Shown here in pieces: positions 40,529 to 48,581 of a stretch of DNA of 49,225 bases. Made by a program: the position numbers and the translations under genes. This stretch comes from Acidobacteriota bacterium (lineage in GTDB: Bacteria > Actinomycetota > Acidimicrobiia > Spongiisociales > ZC4RG35), in the NCBI GenBank assembly GCA_022573225.1, contig JACZUI010000014.1:1-49225 (forward strand). The letters are read 5' to 3'. Within the stretch, counting starts at the first letter, position 1; each line of letters opens with the position of its first letter. The notes beneath the pieces are model-generated. The model saw only the letters and a program-made list of their open reading frames with translations. It had not been told where the DNA came from and ran no database searches.

Positions 40529-43135
40529 GTGCCAACTCTTGCCCTGATCGACGGCAATTCGATCGCCTACCGAGCCTTCTACGCCCTTCCCGAGGACCTT
40601 GCTACCAAGAGCGGTCAGGTGACCAACGCGGTGTTCGGCTTCACCCGGATGCTGATTCGGCTGATCAAGGACCACCACCCCGACGGCATTGCTGTGGCAT
40701 GGGATGTCTCCCGCCAGACGTTTCGCCGCGAGGCATACCCGGATTACAAGGCGCAGAGGGCAAAGGCACCTGACAACCTTCGCAGCCAGCTCCCACTCAT
40801 CGATGAAGTCCTGGAAACCCTCGGGATCAGCCAGACCCGACTCGAGGGGTTTGAGGCCGACGATCTGATCGCCACCATCGCCCGCGATGCCGTCGACGAC
40901 GGATGGGAAGTCCTCATTGTCACGGGTGACCGTGATGCCTTCCAACTGGTTGGCGGGCCGGTGCGGGTCCTGTACACCCGGCGCGGCATCAGCGACACCA
41001 TCATCGCCGATGCCGAGTACATCGAAGAGCGATACGGAATCCGACCCGATCAGTACGTCGACTATGCCGCGCTCCGGGGAGACAACTCCGACAATCTGCC
41101 AGGGGTGCCGGGCGTGGGGGAGAAGACAGCGTCACGACTGGTAGGCGACTACGGCGACCTAGACGCCATCTACGGCGCGGTTGGCGAGCTCACCCCCAAA
41201 CTCGCCGAGAATCTGGCGACCAGCAGGGAGCAGGTTTTCCTCAACCAGGATCTGATGAAGCTGGTCGACGATCTCGATCTCGGTGTGAGCGTTGCCGATT
41301 TCGTTGTAAAGGAGTGGGACCGCGCCAGGGTGAAGGACCTTTTCGACAGCCTCGAGTTCCACTCGATGTGGAACGACCTCCTGGAGGCGATCCCGTCGGC
41401 GCCCGGCGAGGTCGAAGTGCTCGACGTCGACACCCGTTTGGCGACCGCAGATGACATGGATGCCGTGATCGCCTCCGGTCATGCGGTCATCGGACTCGTC
41501 ACCGACGCGGGGGAACCGTTCGGGCTCGCGATATCAAATGAGCCAGGCCAAGCGGTTGTCGTCTCCTTCGACGATGCCGACTCCCTACTCGATGCTCTGG
41601 GATCGGGCAAGGTCGCCGTGTCGGGGCACGACTTGAAAGAAGTTGTCCGGGCACTTCTCGCAATGGATCGCGACATGGCGCGGCTCGAGATGGACACTGC
41701 CCTCGCGGCCTACATCCTCAATCCCGCTCAACGCAGCTACCAGTTGGAGGAGCTGGCGGAGAGAAGTCTCGGCCTGGAGCTGACCTCGCCCGACGATGAC
41801 GAAGAGGCTGGGACCCTTCCTTTCGACAGCGGCCCTGACCTCGCCGCCGAGGGCCGCCGCATCGAGGCGGTCCGGCGTCTCACTGGCGTAATGCGCTCTC
41901 AACTCGAGGAAAGGGACGAGGTCGACCTTTTCGATGAGTTCGAACTGCCACTGGTGCCGGTACTGGCCCGGATGGAGCACGCCGGGATCGGCGTCGACCG
42001 TCAGTATCTCGAAGGGATGGGGGCCGAGCTGAGAGAGAAGCTCGCGGGGCTGGAGAAGCAGATCCATGATCTGGCCGGGGAACCGTTCAATGTGAACTCG
42101 ACCGACCAACTGCGCACGGTCCTTTTCGAGAAACTGGAGCTACCGGTCATCAAGAAGACTTCGACCGGAAAGCCGTCGACCGACGCTTCGGTGTTGAAGA
42201 AGCTGGATCATCCTCTGGTCGACGCTCTGGTCGAATACCGCGAGTACGAGAAACTCCGAAGCACGTATGTCGACGGCTACCTACCTCTCATCGACCCGGA
42301 CGGGCGGATTCGGACCCGGTTCAACCAGATGGCGGCGACCACAGGCCGACTCTCCTCCGATCGTCCCAATCTCCAGAACATCCCGGTTCGATCCGAGTCG
42401 GGCCGGACCATCCGGAGGGCGTTCATTGCCGGTGAAGGGCAGAAATTCCTGGTCGCCGATTACTCCCAGATCGAGCTGCGGGTCCTGGCGCACATGAGCG
42501 AGGACCCGTTCCTCGCCAACGCCTTCAAGCAGGGCATCGATATCCATACCGCTACTGCCGCCCGAGTGTGGGGTGTGTCCGAGTCGGAAGTCACCGGTCA
42601 GCAGCGGAGCAGGGCGAAGATGATCAACTTCGGCCTTCTCTACGGGATGGAGGCATTCGGATTGGCAGATCGGCTGGGCATCAGCCGGGACGAGGCCCAG
42701 GAGCAGATGGATGCCTATTTCGACCAATTCGTAAAGGTCAAGGAGTTCATGTCATCGGTGGTGACCGCGGCCCGCAACCAGGGATTCACCACGACGCTGT
42801 TTGGGCGTAGGCGGTATCTGCCGGAGTTGAAGTCCGACAACTTTCGGATCCGCCAGATGGGGGAGCGGATGGCACTGAACGCCCCGGTCCAGGGGACGTC
42901 GGCCGACATCATCAAGAAGGCGATGATCGATCTCGATGCCGGGCTTCGGTCGGAGGGGCTGGCGTCGACACTGATCCTCCAGATCCACGACGAACTGATC
43001 CTCGAATGTCCCGATGAGGAATTGGCCACGGCCGGCGAGCTGGTGGTTGAGACCATGGAAGGTGTGGCCGGGCTCAACGTGCCGCTGAAGGTTGACGTGT
43101 CCACCGGACCGGACCTGGCTTCCGTTAAGGATTGA
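40529..43135 (+). CDS. polA: DNA polymerase I
   Basis: Repair and Okazaki-maturation polymerase; 868 aa. The N-terminal 5'-3' nuclease domain (LIDGNSIAYRAFYALP, GFEADDLIAT, VTGDRDAFQL, GDNSDNLPGV PGVGEKTA) is intact. The central 3'-5' exonuclease domain has lost its metal ligands: VIGLVTD replaces the usual D-x-E motif and GHDLKEV the N-x-x-x-D motif, so no proofreading is expected. Polymerase motifs are intact: D644 in DYSQIELR, RSRAKMINFGLLYG, and H820-D821 in QIHDELILE. I start at GTG 40529 (product (M)PTLALIDG). Confidence 0.95.
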   Translation: MPTLALIDGNSIAYRAFYALPEDLATKSGQVTNAVFGFTRMLIRLIKDHHPDGIAVAWDVSRQTFRREAYPDYKAQRAKAPDNLRSQLPLIDEVLETLGISQTRLEGFEADDLIATIARDAVDDGWEVLIVTGDRDAFQLVGGPVRVLYTRRGISDTIIADAEYIEERYGIRPDQYVDYAALRGDNSDNLPGVPGVGEKTASRLVGDYGDLDAIYGAVGELTPKLAENLATSREQVFLNQDLMKLVDDLDLGVSVADFVVKEWDRARVKDLFDSLEFHSMWNDLLEAIPSAPGEVEVLDVDTRLATADDMDAVIASGHAVIGLVTDAGEPFGLAISNEPGQAVVVSFDDADSLLDALGSGKVAVSGHDLKEVVRALLAMDRDMARLEMDTALAAYILNPAQRSYQLEELAERSLGLELTSPDDDEEAGTLPFDSGPDLAAEGRRIEAVRRLTGVMRSQLEERDEVDLFDEFELPLVPVLARMEHAGIGVDRQYLEGMGAELREKLAGLEKQIHDLAGEPFNVNSTDQLRTVLFEKLELPVIKKTSTGKPSTDASVLKKLDHPLVDALVEYREYEKLRSTYVDGYLPLIDPDGRIRTRFNQMAATTGRLSSDRPNLQNIPVRSESGRTIRRAFIAGEGQKFLVADYSQIELRVLAHMSEDPFLANAFKQGIDIHTATAARVWGVSESEVTGQQRSRAKMINFGLLYGMEAFGLADRLGISRDEAQEQMDAYFDQFVKVKEFMSSVVTAARNQGFTTTLFGRRRYLPELKSDNFRIRQMGERMALNAPVQGTSADIIKKAMIDLDAGLRSEGLASTLILQIHDELILECPDEELATAGELVVETMEGVAGLNVPLKVDVSTGPDLASVKD

Positions 43136-43168
43136 TTTCGCGATCCGCGCCCAACGGTGGTGCGCGTG

Positions 43169-43198
43169 TTGGCCAAAACCGACTAATCCGCATACACT
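43169..43198 (+). promoter_or_regulatory. Probable rpsA promoter
   Basis: TACACT (43193-43198) is a good -10; TTGGCC (43169-43174) at 18 bp is a weak -35. Transcription would begin near 43205, giving a leader of about 50 nt with GGAGGT before the ATG. Confidence 0.45.
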
Positions 43199-43255
43199 TA
43201 CGCTGCCTGCCGACCCGACGTCAGCAGGGTTCCTTTCGGAGGTAATTCCTTACAC

Positions 43256-44824
43256 ATGTCCAACGATCTAGATAACGCGCCTGCCAGCGCTCCCGAAGAG
43301 GGAAGCGTGGAGGCGCCCGAGACCCCGGCCGAAGAGGCACCCGCGACCACCGAGTCCGAGACCACCGAATCGGCCGCCGATGAGTCTGTTGAAGACTCCG
43401 AGTCCGAGGTTCCGGCCGAAGACGCACCGGTGACGAAGGAACCCGCGGGCGATGTGTCCACGACTGACGCTGCTGGAACCCCCGAGCCAGCAGAAGAGAC
43501 TGCCCATCCCAAAGCTCCCGACAAGCCGGCGATACCCGAAATCGTGATTCGCGAGGCTCTGGTGGCACCTGACCTGAGCGATCTCCCCGATGACATCGGC
43601 GATGACTTCGAGGCCGCCATCGCGGCGACCGTGCTCGAGTTCAAGGAGGGCGACATCGTCGAGGGCACAGTTGTCAGCATCGACGCGGAAGGCGCCATGG
43701 TCGACATCGGTTACAAGTCTGAGGGTCTCATCCCTACCCGTGAGCTCTCGATCAGAAACAACGTCGATCCCGCCGAGGCGGCCAAGCCCGGCGAGCGTGT
43801 CGAGGCCGTGGTCCTCAACAAGGAGGACGACGAGGGGCGTCTGATTCTCTCGAAGAAGCGAGCCATGTACGAGCGCGCCTGGGGCCGCATCCAGGAGATT
43901 GCTCGCGACGAGGGGACTGTTGAGGGGACCGTCATCGAAGTCGTCAAGGGTGGCCTGATCGTCGACATAGGCCTCCGTGGCTTCCTACCCGCATCGCTCA
44001 TCGACATGCGTCGTGTGCGTGATCTCGATCCGTTCATCGGCGAGACAATCACCGCCAAGGTGATTGAGCTCGATCGAGCCCGCAACAACGTGGTGCTTTC
44101 CCGGCGTGCCTATCTCGAGGAGGCTCAGGCCGAGGAGCGCCAGTCATTTCTCGATGATCTCGAGGAGGGCGAGGTCAGAGAGGGTGTCATTTCCTCTGTG
44201 GTCAACTTCGGCGCCTTCGTCGATCTGGGCGGTATGGACGGTCTCGTTCACGTGTCCGAGTTGTCCTGGCAGCACGTCAACCATCCCGGCGAGCTCGTCA
44301 GTGTGGGCGACAAGGTCTCCGTCAAGGTTCTCGAAGTCGATCTCGATCGTGAGCGCATCTCGCTTTCGATTCGCCAGACCAGTGATGATCCATGGGACGT
44401 CTTCGCCGGTGACAACGAGATAGGCGATATCATCGACGGGTCTGTGACCAAGACGGTTCCGTTTGGCGCCTTCATCTCGGTCGCCGACGGCGTCGAAGGC
44501 CTTGTGCACGTCTCGGAGATAGCCGTTCACCGGGTCGAGTCTCCCGAACTGGAGCTTTCGATCGGACAGTCGGTCAAAGTGAAGATCACCGAGAAGGATG
44601 ACGAGCGCCGCAGGATCTCGCTTTCCATCAAGCAGGCCTTGCCCGACTGGAAAGAGCGTGAGGCCCAGATGACGGAGCAGCGCAAGGGTGGGAAGCGCAG
44701 GCCGCCGAAGGAGTTCGAGCGAGAGTTCGGGCCCAGCGAGGAGGAGCGGCCGCCGATGGCCGTTGATGCGTCGCTCGAAGCCATCCTTCAGGAGCTCAAG
44801 GAGCGCGGTATTGGTCGCCGGTGA
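43256..44824 (+). CDS. rpsA: 30S ribosomal protein S1 with long acidic N-terminal extension
   Basis: 522-aa RNA-binding ribosomal protein. Four S1 (OB-fold) domains lie at about residues 128-198, 215-283, 300-370 and 387-457; the motifs GYKSEGLIP, GLRGFLP, FGAFVDLGGMDGLVH and FGAFISVADGVEGLVH mark them in turn. Four-domain S1 is standard for actinobacteria. The first ~100 residues are unusual: Glu/Ala/Pro/Thr-rich, very acidic, low complexity and probably disordered, where relatives have a short leader. The start is fixed by GGAGGT 11 nt before the ATG and by the promoter position. The end is followed by a terminator. Confidence 0.94.
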   Translation: MSNDLDNAPASAPEEGSVEAPETPAEEAPATTESETTESAADESVEDSESEVPAEDAPVTKEPAGDVSTTDAAGTPEPAEETAHPKAPDKPAIPEIVIREALVAPDLSDLPDDIGDDFEAAIAATVLEFKEGDIVEGTVVSIDAEGAMVDIGYKSEGLIPTRELSIRNNVDPAEAAKPGERVEAVVLNKEDDEGRLILSKKRAMYERAWGRIQEIARDEGTVEGTVIEVVKGGLIVDIGLRGFLPASLIDMRRVRDLDPFIGETITAKVIELDRARNNVVLSRRAYLEEAQAEERQSFLDDLEEGEVREGVISSVVNFGAFVDLGGMDGLVHVSELSWQHVNHPGELVSVGDKVSVKVLEVDLDRERISLSIRQTSDDPWDVFAGDNEIGDIIDGSVTKTVPFGAFISVADGVEGLVHVSEIAVHRVESPELELSIGQSVKVKITEKDDERRRISLSIKQALPDWKEREAQMTEQRKGGKRRPPKEFEREFGPSEEERPPMAVDASLEAILQELKERGIGRR

Positions 44825-44838
44825 GTGATGGATCCCTC

Positions 44839-44860
44839 GTCGGACGGTTCCGACCTTTAT
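44839..44860 (+). terminator. Intrinsic terminator after rpsA
   Basis: GTCGGA (44839-44844), a CGGT tetraloop and TCCGAC (44849-44854) form a 6-bp stem, followed by CTTTATATT. It lies 14 nt after the rpsA stop and is the clearest terminator in the window. Confidence 0.6.
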
Positions 44861-44927
44861 ATTCGGGGCTGCCGAGCCATAGAAACGTTTCGGAAACCCT
44901 CAAGGCTTCCCGCATAGGGTCCGAATT

Positions 44928-45023
44928 AATCCTGTGGAATTGGATTTGAAACACCGAGCGGGCGTCGCCCTAGCTGTAGCATGCCCCGAAGCATGCGTCG
45001 GCATCAGGCAAGCGCCCCGCCGA
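44928..45023 (+). promoter_or_regulatory. Structured leader of the Tad pilus operon
   Basis: Four small stems follow one another: AATCC/GGATT (44928-44932 with 44942-44946), GGGC/GCCC (44960-44963 with 44967-44970), GCATGC/GCATGC (44979-44984 with 44991-44996) and TCGGC/GCCGA (44998-45002 with 45019-45023). They precede cpaB by 26 nt and no pilin gene occupies the space. It may be a regulatory RNA leader; I do not recognise a known riboswitch class. The rest of the 44861-45048 gap shows no ORF. Confidence 0.35.
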
Positions 45024-45048
45024 GGCGAAAACAACCGAAGGGTACTCA

Positions 45049-45978
45049 ATGGGTAGGAGAGCCATAGTTCTATTGGTGGCTTTGATCCTGGCCGGCCTAG
45101 CCGGTTGGGCCGTCTGGAATTATCTGACAACCATCGAAGACGAGATTCGCGAGGACCAGGCAATCGTGACTGTGTTCCGCGCAGGCCAGCGAATCAACGA
45201 AGGCAGCGAAGGCAGTATTCTCTTTTCAGACTTCACCAACAACCCCGGCAACCTGATCGTCGAAGGCGAGGACCAGGCAGGAGACGTCCCCCCAGATGCC
45301 ATCACCACACAAGAGCAGTTGAATCAGGTGTTGACCGGCAGGGTCGCTGCAGGCCCGATATCCGAGAAGTCGATCCTGACCGAGGCGCAGTGGGTAGTCG
45401 TGACCGTTGATATCACACCGCTTGCGGAGCTGATCCCCTCTGGAAAGCAGGCACTGACGATCGGCACCGACAGCATCAGGGGCGTGAACGGTTTCGTGGA
45501 GCCTGGGGATCGGGTGAACATGATCATCACCCTTGATCTCGAGTTCGATCTCCTCCCGCCCGAGTTCTCTGGAGTCGTCGTTGCCCCTGAAGGCGAGGAG
45601 CCACCCCCGACAGAGGAAGAAGCTGCCGAAGAGGTGGCCACGGTCACTCTCACCAGATTTGTCATGCAGGGGATACCGGTGATGGCAACCGGCAGAGCAG
45701 TGCGCCCCGACGAGGACGCGCCCCCGACAGTGGACGCCGGCGACCAGCCCGCAGAAGGTGAAGAGGTTGTCGACGAGGGACCTACTGGCAACGAAACAGT
45801 GTTCACCTTCGAAGTGACCCCGGAGCAGGCGGAGAAGATCGTGTTCGCTATGCAGGCGGGTTCGATCTGGCTCACGCTGGTTCCCGAGGACTTTGTCGAA
45901 GTGGAGACTCGCGGCGTCACCATTGATACGCTCTTTGGTGGTGACATTGTTGAAGATATATTCGGAAGCGACGGCTGA
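45049..45978 (+). CDS. cpaB: Flp pilus assembly protein CpaB/RcpC
   Basis: 309-aa envelope protein that guides the Flp pilus through the outer wall layers. A signal anchor spans residues 5-23 (IVLLVALILAGLAGWAVW), and the SAF domain follows (residues ~40-115), with the RcpC/CpaB core (EPGDRVNMIITLD) in the middle. An acidic Pro/Glu-rich insert lies near 185-200 and again near 230-250. GAAGGG precedes the ATG. It is the first gene of the operon cpaB-tadZ-tadA. Confidence 0.88.
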   Translation: MGRRAIVLLVALILAGLAGWAVWNYLTTIEDEIREDQAIVTVFRAGQRINEGSEGSILFSDFTNNPGNLIVEGEDQAGDVPPDAITTQEQLNQVLTGRVAAGPISEKSILTEAQWVVVTVDITPLAELIPSGKQALTIGTDSIRGVNGFVEPGDRVNMIITLDLEFDLLPPEFSGVVVAPEGEEPPPTEEEAAEEVATVTLTRFVMQGIPVMATGRAVRPDEDAPPTVDAGDQPAEGEEVVDEGPTGNETVFTFEVTPEQAEKIVFAMQAGSIWLTLVPEDFVEVETRGVTIDTLFGGDIVEDIFGSDG

Positions 45979-45992
45979 GCTGAGGTTCGACC

Positions 45993-47171
45993 ATGTCATT
46001 GGCTGAGCACAACTTGTTGGTCGTCGACCAGGACGATGACTTCGTCTCGGCGGCCAAGGAGCTATTCGAGGGGCGGCTACCGGTCGCCCGCTCGATAGAA
46101 GAGGCCAGCTCAACTGTCGAGTCTGGCGAGCTCCGGATGCTCCTGTTGGGACCCTCCTTCTCCAACGACGAGTCAATGGAGTCGATCCGCACCCTTCACA
46201 ATCAGGATCCGAGTCTCATCCTGATGTTGGTGGCCGAGAGCGTAACGGCCGACCTTCTCCGGTCGGCGATGCGGGCCGGAGTGTCAGACGTCCTCGAGGC
46301 GCCTCTCAACGAGCCGATGATCGAAGCAGCTATAGAGCAGTTTTCCCATGATGTGCTGAAACGGAAGTCGACCGTCAAAGACATGGCGCCGACAGAGCGA
46401 GAGAGCGGCCAGATCATCACCGTCACTTCGGCCAAAGGGGGAAGCGGCAAGACGGTCATGGCGACCAACGTGGCGCTTCTTCTCAATCGGTTACCCGACA
46501 AGAAGGTGGTTCTGGTGGACGCCGACCTCCAGTTCGGCGACGTCTGCTTGCTTCTCCAGATCGAGCCCCGGTTCACCATGGTGAATGCGGCCCACGAGCT
46601 CCACCACCTTGATCCTGAGATGCTGGATTCGCTCCTGACCGAGCATCCCACCGGTCTCAGGGTGCTCGCCGCTCCGCTCGAGCCGGCCTTTGCCGACGAC
46701 ATCACCACCGCCGGGCTGATGCAGATGCTTGATGTCCTCCAGGAGACATACGACTTTGTGGTGGTCGACACCGCTTCGATGCTCGATGAGTTGATCCTCT
46801 CTCTCATTGAGAAGGCCGACGATGTCCTCATGATCGTCGACATGGATCTGCCGTCTCTGAAGAACGCCAAACTGGCTTTGGAGACTCTTCGTCTCCTCAA
46901 GTTTTCGACATCCAACGTCAAGCTTGTGATGAACCGCAGCAACGCGAAGAACAAGCTGAACAACAAGGAGATCGAGGCAGCGCTGAAGATGGAGATTGCA
47001 GCGGCGGTCCCGTCGGACGCCAGCGTTCCCAACAGTGTCAATGAGGGCCGACCGGTGGTGGAAACCGACCCGAAGGGGAAGGTGGCAAAGGGGTTCGAGT
47101 CCGTTGCTTCTTTGGTTGCTGGAAAGATTCCGGAGGGCACGTCCAAGGGCGGGCTCTTCGGCCGGAAATAG
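45993..47171 (+). CDS. tadZ: Pilus localisation ATPase TadZ/CpaE
   Basis: 392-aa protein placing the Tad machine, often at a pole. The N-terminal ~120 residues are a pseudo-receiver: the acidic pocket VDQDDD is kept, but the phospho-acceptor position reads LLLGPS and the usual KP is replaced by APLNEP, so it should not be phosphorylated. A MinD/ParA-like ATPase domain follows, with SAKGGSGKT at 146-154 and VVDTASMLDE. It ends with a Gly/Lys tail. It starts 14 nt after cpaB. Confidence 0.9.
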   Translation: MSLAEHNLLVVDQDDDFVSAAKELFEGRLPVARSIEEASSTVESGELRMLLLGPSFSNDESMESIRTLHNQDPSLILMLVAESVTADLLRSAMRAGVSDVLEAPLNEPMIEAAIEQFSHDVLKRKSTVKDMAPTERESGQIITVTSAKGGSGKTVMATNVALLLNRLPDKKVVLVDADLQFGDVCLLLQIEPRFTMVNAAHELHHLDPEMLDSLLTEHPTGLRVLAAPLEPAFADDITTAGLMQMLDVLQETYDFVVVDTASMLDELILSLIEKADDVLMIVDMDLPSLKNAKLALETLRLLKFSTSNVKLVMNRSNAKNKLNNKEIEAALKMEIAAAVPSDASVPNSVNEGRPVVETDPKGKVAKGFESVASLVAGKIPEGTSKGGLFGRK

Positions 47172-47188
47172 TGGGAAGGGTCTGAGAA

Positions 47189-48547
47189 GTGCCATCGCTA
47201 TCTGAAAGAGTCGCAGCTGCAAGGCAAAGCGAGACTGCAGACGTCAGCACAAGCCGGTCGGATGCCATGGGGGAGCTGAGAGGCCGCCTCCATTTCAAGG
47301 TAGTCGAGGAACTGGGCCCGACTCTCTACGACCGACAGATGTCCGACGCCGAGTTGAGACTTCGCGTCCTCGAGATGCTGGAGTGGGCGGTAGACCAGGA
47401 GGAGGGCCTGCCTCTTACATCTGCCGATCGAAGAGCCCTGCTCAATGAGATTGCGTCAGACGTTCTGGGGTACGGACCCATCGATCCTCTTCTCAACGAT
47501 CCGGATATCACTGAGGTCATGGTCAACGGCCCGTATGACGTCTACTTCGAGAAGAACGGGAAAATCGAGATTTCGGACATCCGGTTTGTCGACGAGGTTC
47601 ACCTGCGTCGGATCATCGACAAGATCGTGGGACAGATCGGCCGTCGGGTCGACGAGGCCACGCCGATGGTCGATGCGCGTCTTCCCGATGGCTCTCGTGT
47701 CAACGCGGTTATCCACCCGCTCGCCATCGGCGGGCCGTTCCTCACCATTCGTAAGTTCGCTGTCGATCCGTACCAGGAAGCCGACCTGATCAATTTCGGG
47801 ACGATGACGCAGCGAGTGGCCGACTTCCTGCGGGCATGTGTCCGAGGTCGTCTCAACGTCCTCATCTCCGGAGGCACTGGTTCTGGAAAGACCACCACTC
47901 TGAACGTCGTTTCTTCTTACATTCCCTCCGACGAGCGAATCGTGACGGTCGAGGATGCGGCCGAACTTCAGCTTCACCAGGAGCATGTCCTGACCCTCGA
48001 ATCTCGCCCTGCCAACATCGAAGGTGAGGGCATGGTGGCAATTCGAGACCTGGTCCGCAACACGTTGCGGATGCGCCCAGATCGCATTGTGGTTGGCGAG
48101 GTTCGAGGCGGCGAAGCCCTCGACATGTTGCAGGCCATGAACACCGGCCATGACGGGTCGTTGACCACTGTTCACTCCAATAGCCCTCGAGACACCCTCT
48201 CTCGTCTGGAGACCATGGTCCTGATGGCAGGGTTCGACCTTCCGGTACGCGCCATTCGCGAGCAGGTTTCGTCGGCAATCGATCTCATCGTTCACGTTGC
48301 CCGACTCAAAGACGGAACCAGGCGGATCACCCATATCACCGAGGTCGAGGGCATGGAGGGCGAGATCATCACCCTTCAGGACCTGTTCCTCTTCGACTTC
48401 GGCATGGGCGTCGACGACGAGGGTGTCTATCAGGGGCGTCTCAAGGCGACCGGAATCCGGCCGAGTTTCTCCGAAGACCTGGAGATCCAGGGAATCCGTC
48501 TGCCCGCCGACCTGTTCGATCCTGAGCCGTTTGCCCGGGCTCGCTAG
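47189..48547 (+). CDS. tadA: Tad secretion ATPase TadA/CpaF
   Basis: 452-aa hexameric ATPase driving Flp pilus assembly. The N-terminal domain (residues ~30-190) includes the [22 protein letters not shown] signature, quoted in part; Walker [11 protein letters not shown] begins at G228 with K234, the Asp box [11 protein letters not shown], Walker [13 protein letters not shown], and the His box [12 protein letters not shown] follow. GTG start at 47189, 17 nt after tadZ, with GGGAAGGG upstream. The TAG stop begins a short hairpin repeat. Confidence 0.94.
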   Translation: MPSLSERVAAARQSETADVSTSRSDAMGELRGRLHFKVVEELGPTLYDRQMSDAELRLRVLEMLEWAVDQEEGLPLTSADRRALLNEIASDVLGYGPIDPLLNDPDITEVMVNGPYDVYFEKNGKIEISDIRFVDEVHLRRIIDKIVGQIGRRVDEATPMVDARLPDGSRVNAVIHPLAIGGPFLTIRKFAVDPYQEADLINFGTMTQRVADFLRACVRGRLNVLISGGTGSGKTTTLNVVSSYIPSDERIVTVEDAAELQLHQEHVLTLESRPANIEGEGMVAIRDLVRNTLRMRPDRIVVGEVRGGEALDMLQAMNTGHDGSLTTVHSNSPRDTLSRLETMVLMAGFDLPVRAIREQVSSAIDLIVHVARLKDGTRRITHITEVEGMEGEIITLQDLFLFDFGMGVDDEGVYQGRLKATGIRPSFSEDLEIQGIRLPADLFDPEPFARAR

Positions 48548-48580
48548 TGGTTCTGGAGTTATGTACGAGGCGGGCCACGA
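48545..48580. repeat. Short stop-codon hairpin repeat after tadA
   Basis: TAGTGG, starting with the tadA stop codon, and CGGGCCACGA (48571-48580) parallel the element at 38601-38637: same left word, same stop-codon position, similar right arm (TGTACGAGGCGGGCCACGA against TGTAAGACGGGCCACTA). It overlaps the region just before the next start codon. Confidence 0.4.
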
Positions 48581-48581
48581 G

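Noticed and set aside
25304-43135. Inteins in dnaE or polA
   Set aside because: Both proteins have normal length and uninterrupted active-site motifs.
44928-45048. Cyclic di-GMP riboswitch before cpaB
   Set aside because: The conserved core words of c-di-GMP-I (GGCAAACC and GACGCAAAGCC types) are absent, so only a structured leader of unknown class is claimed.
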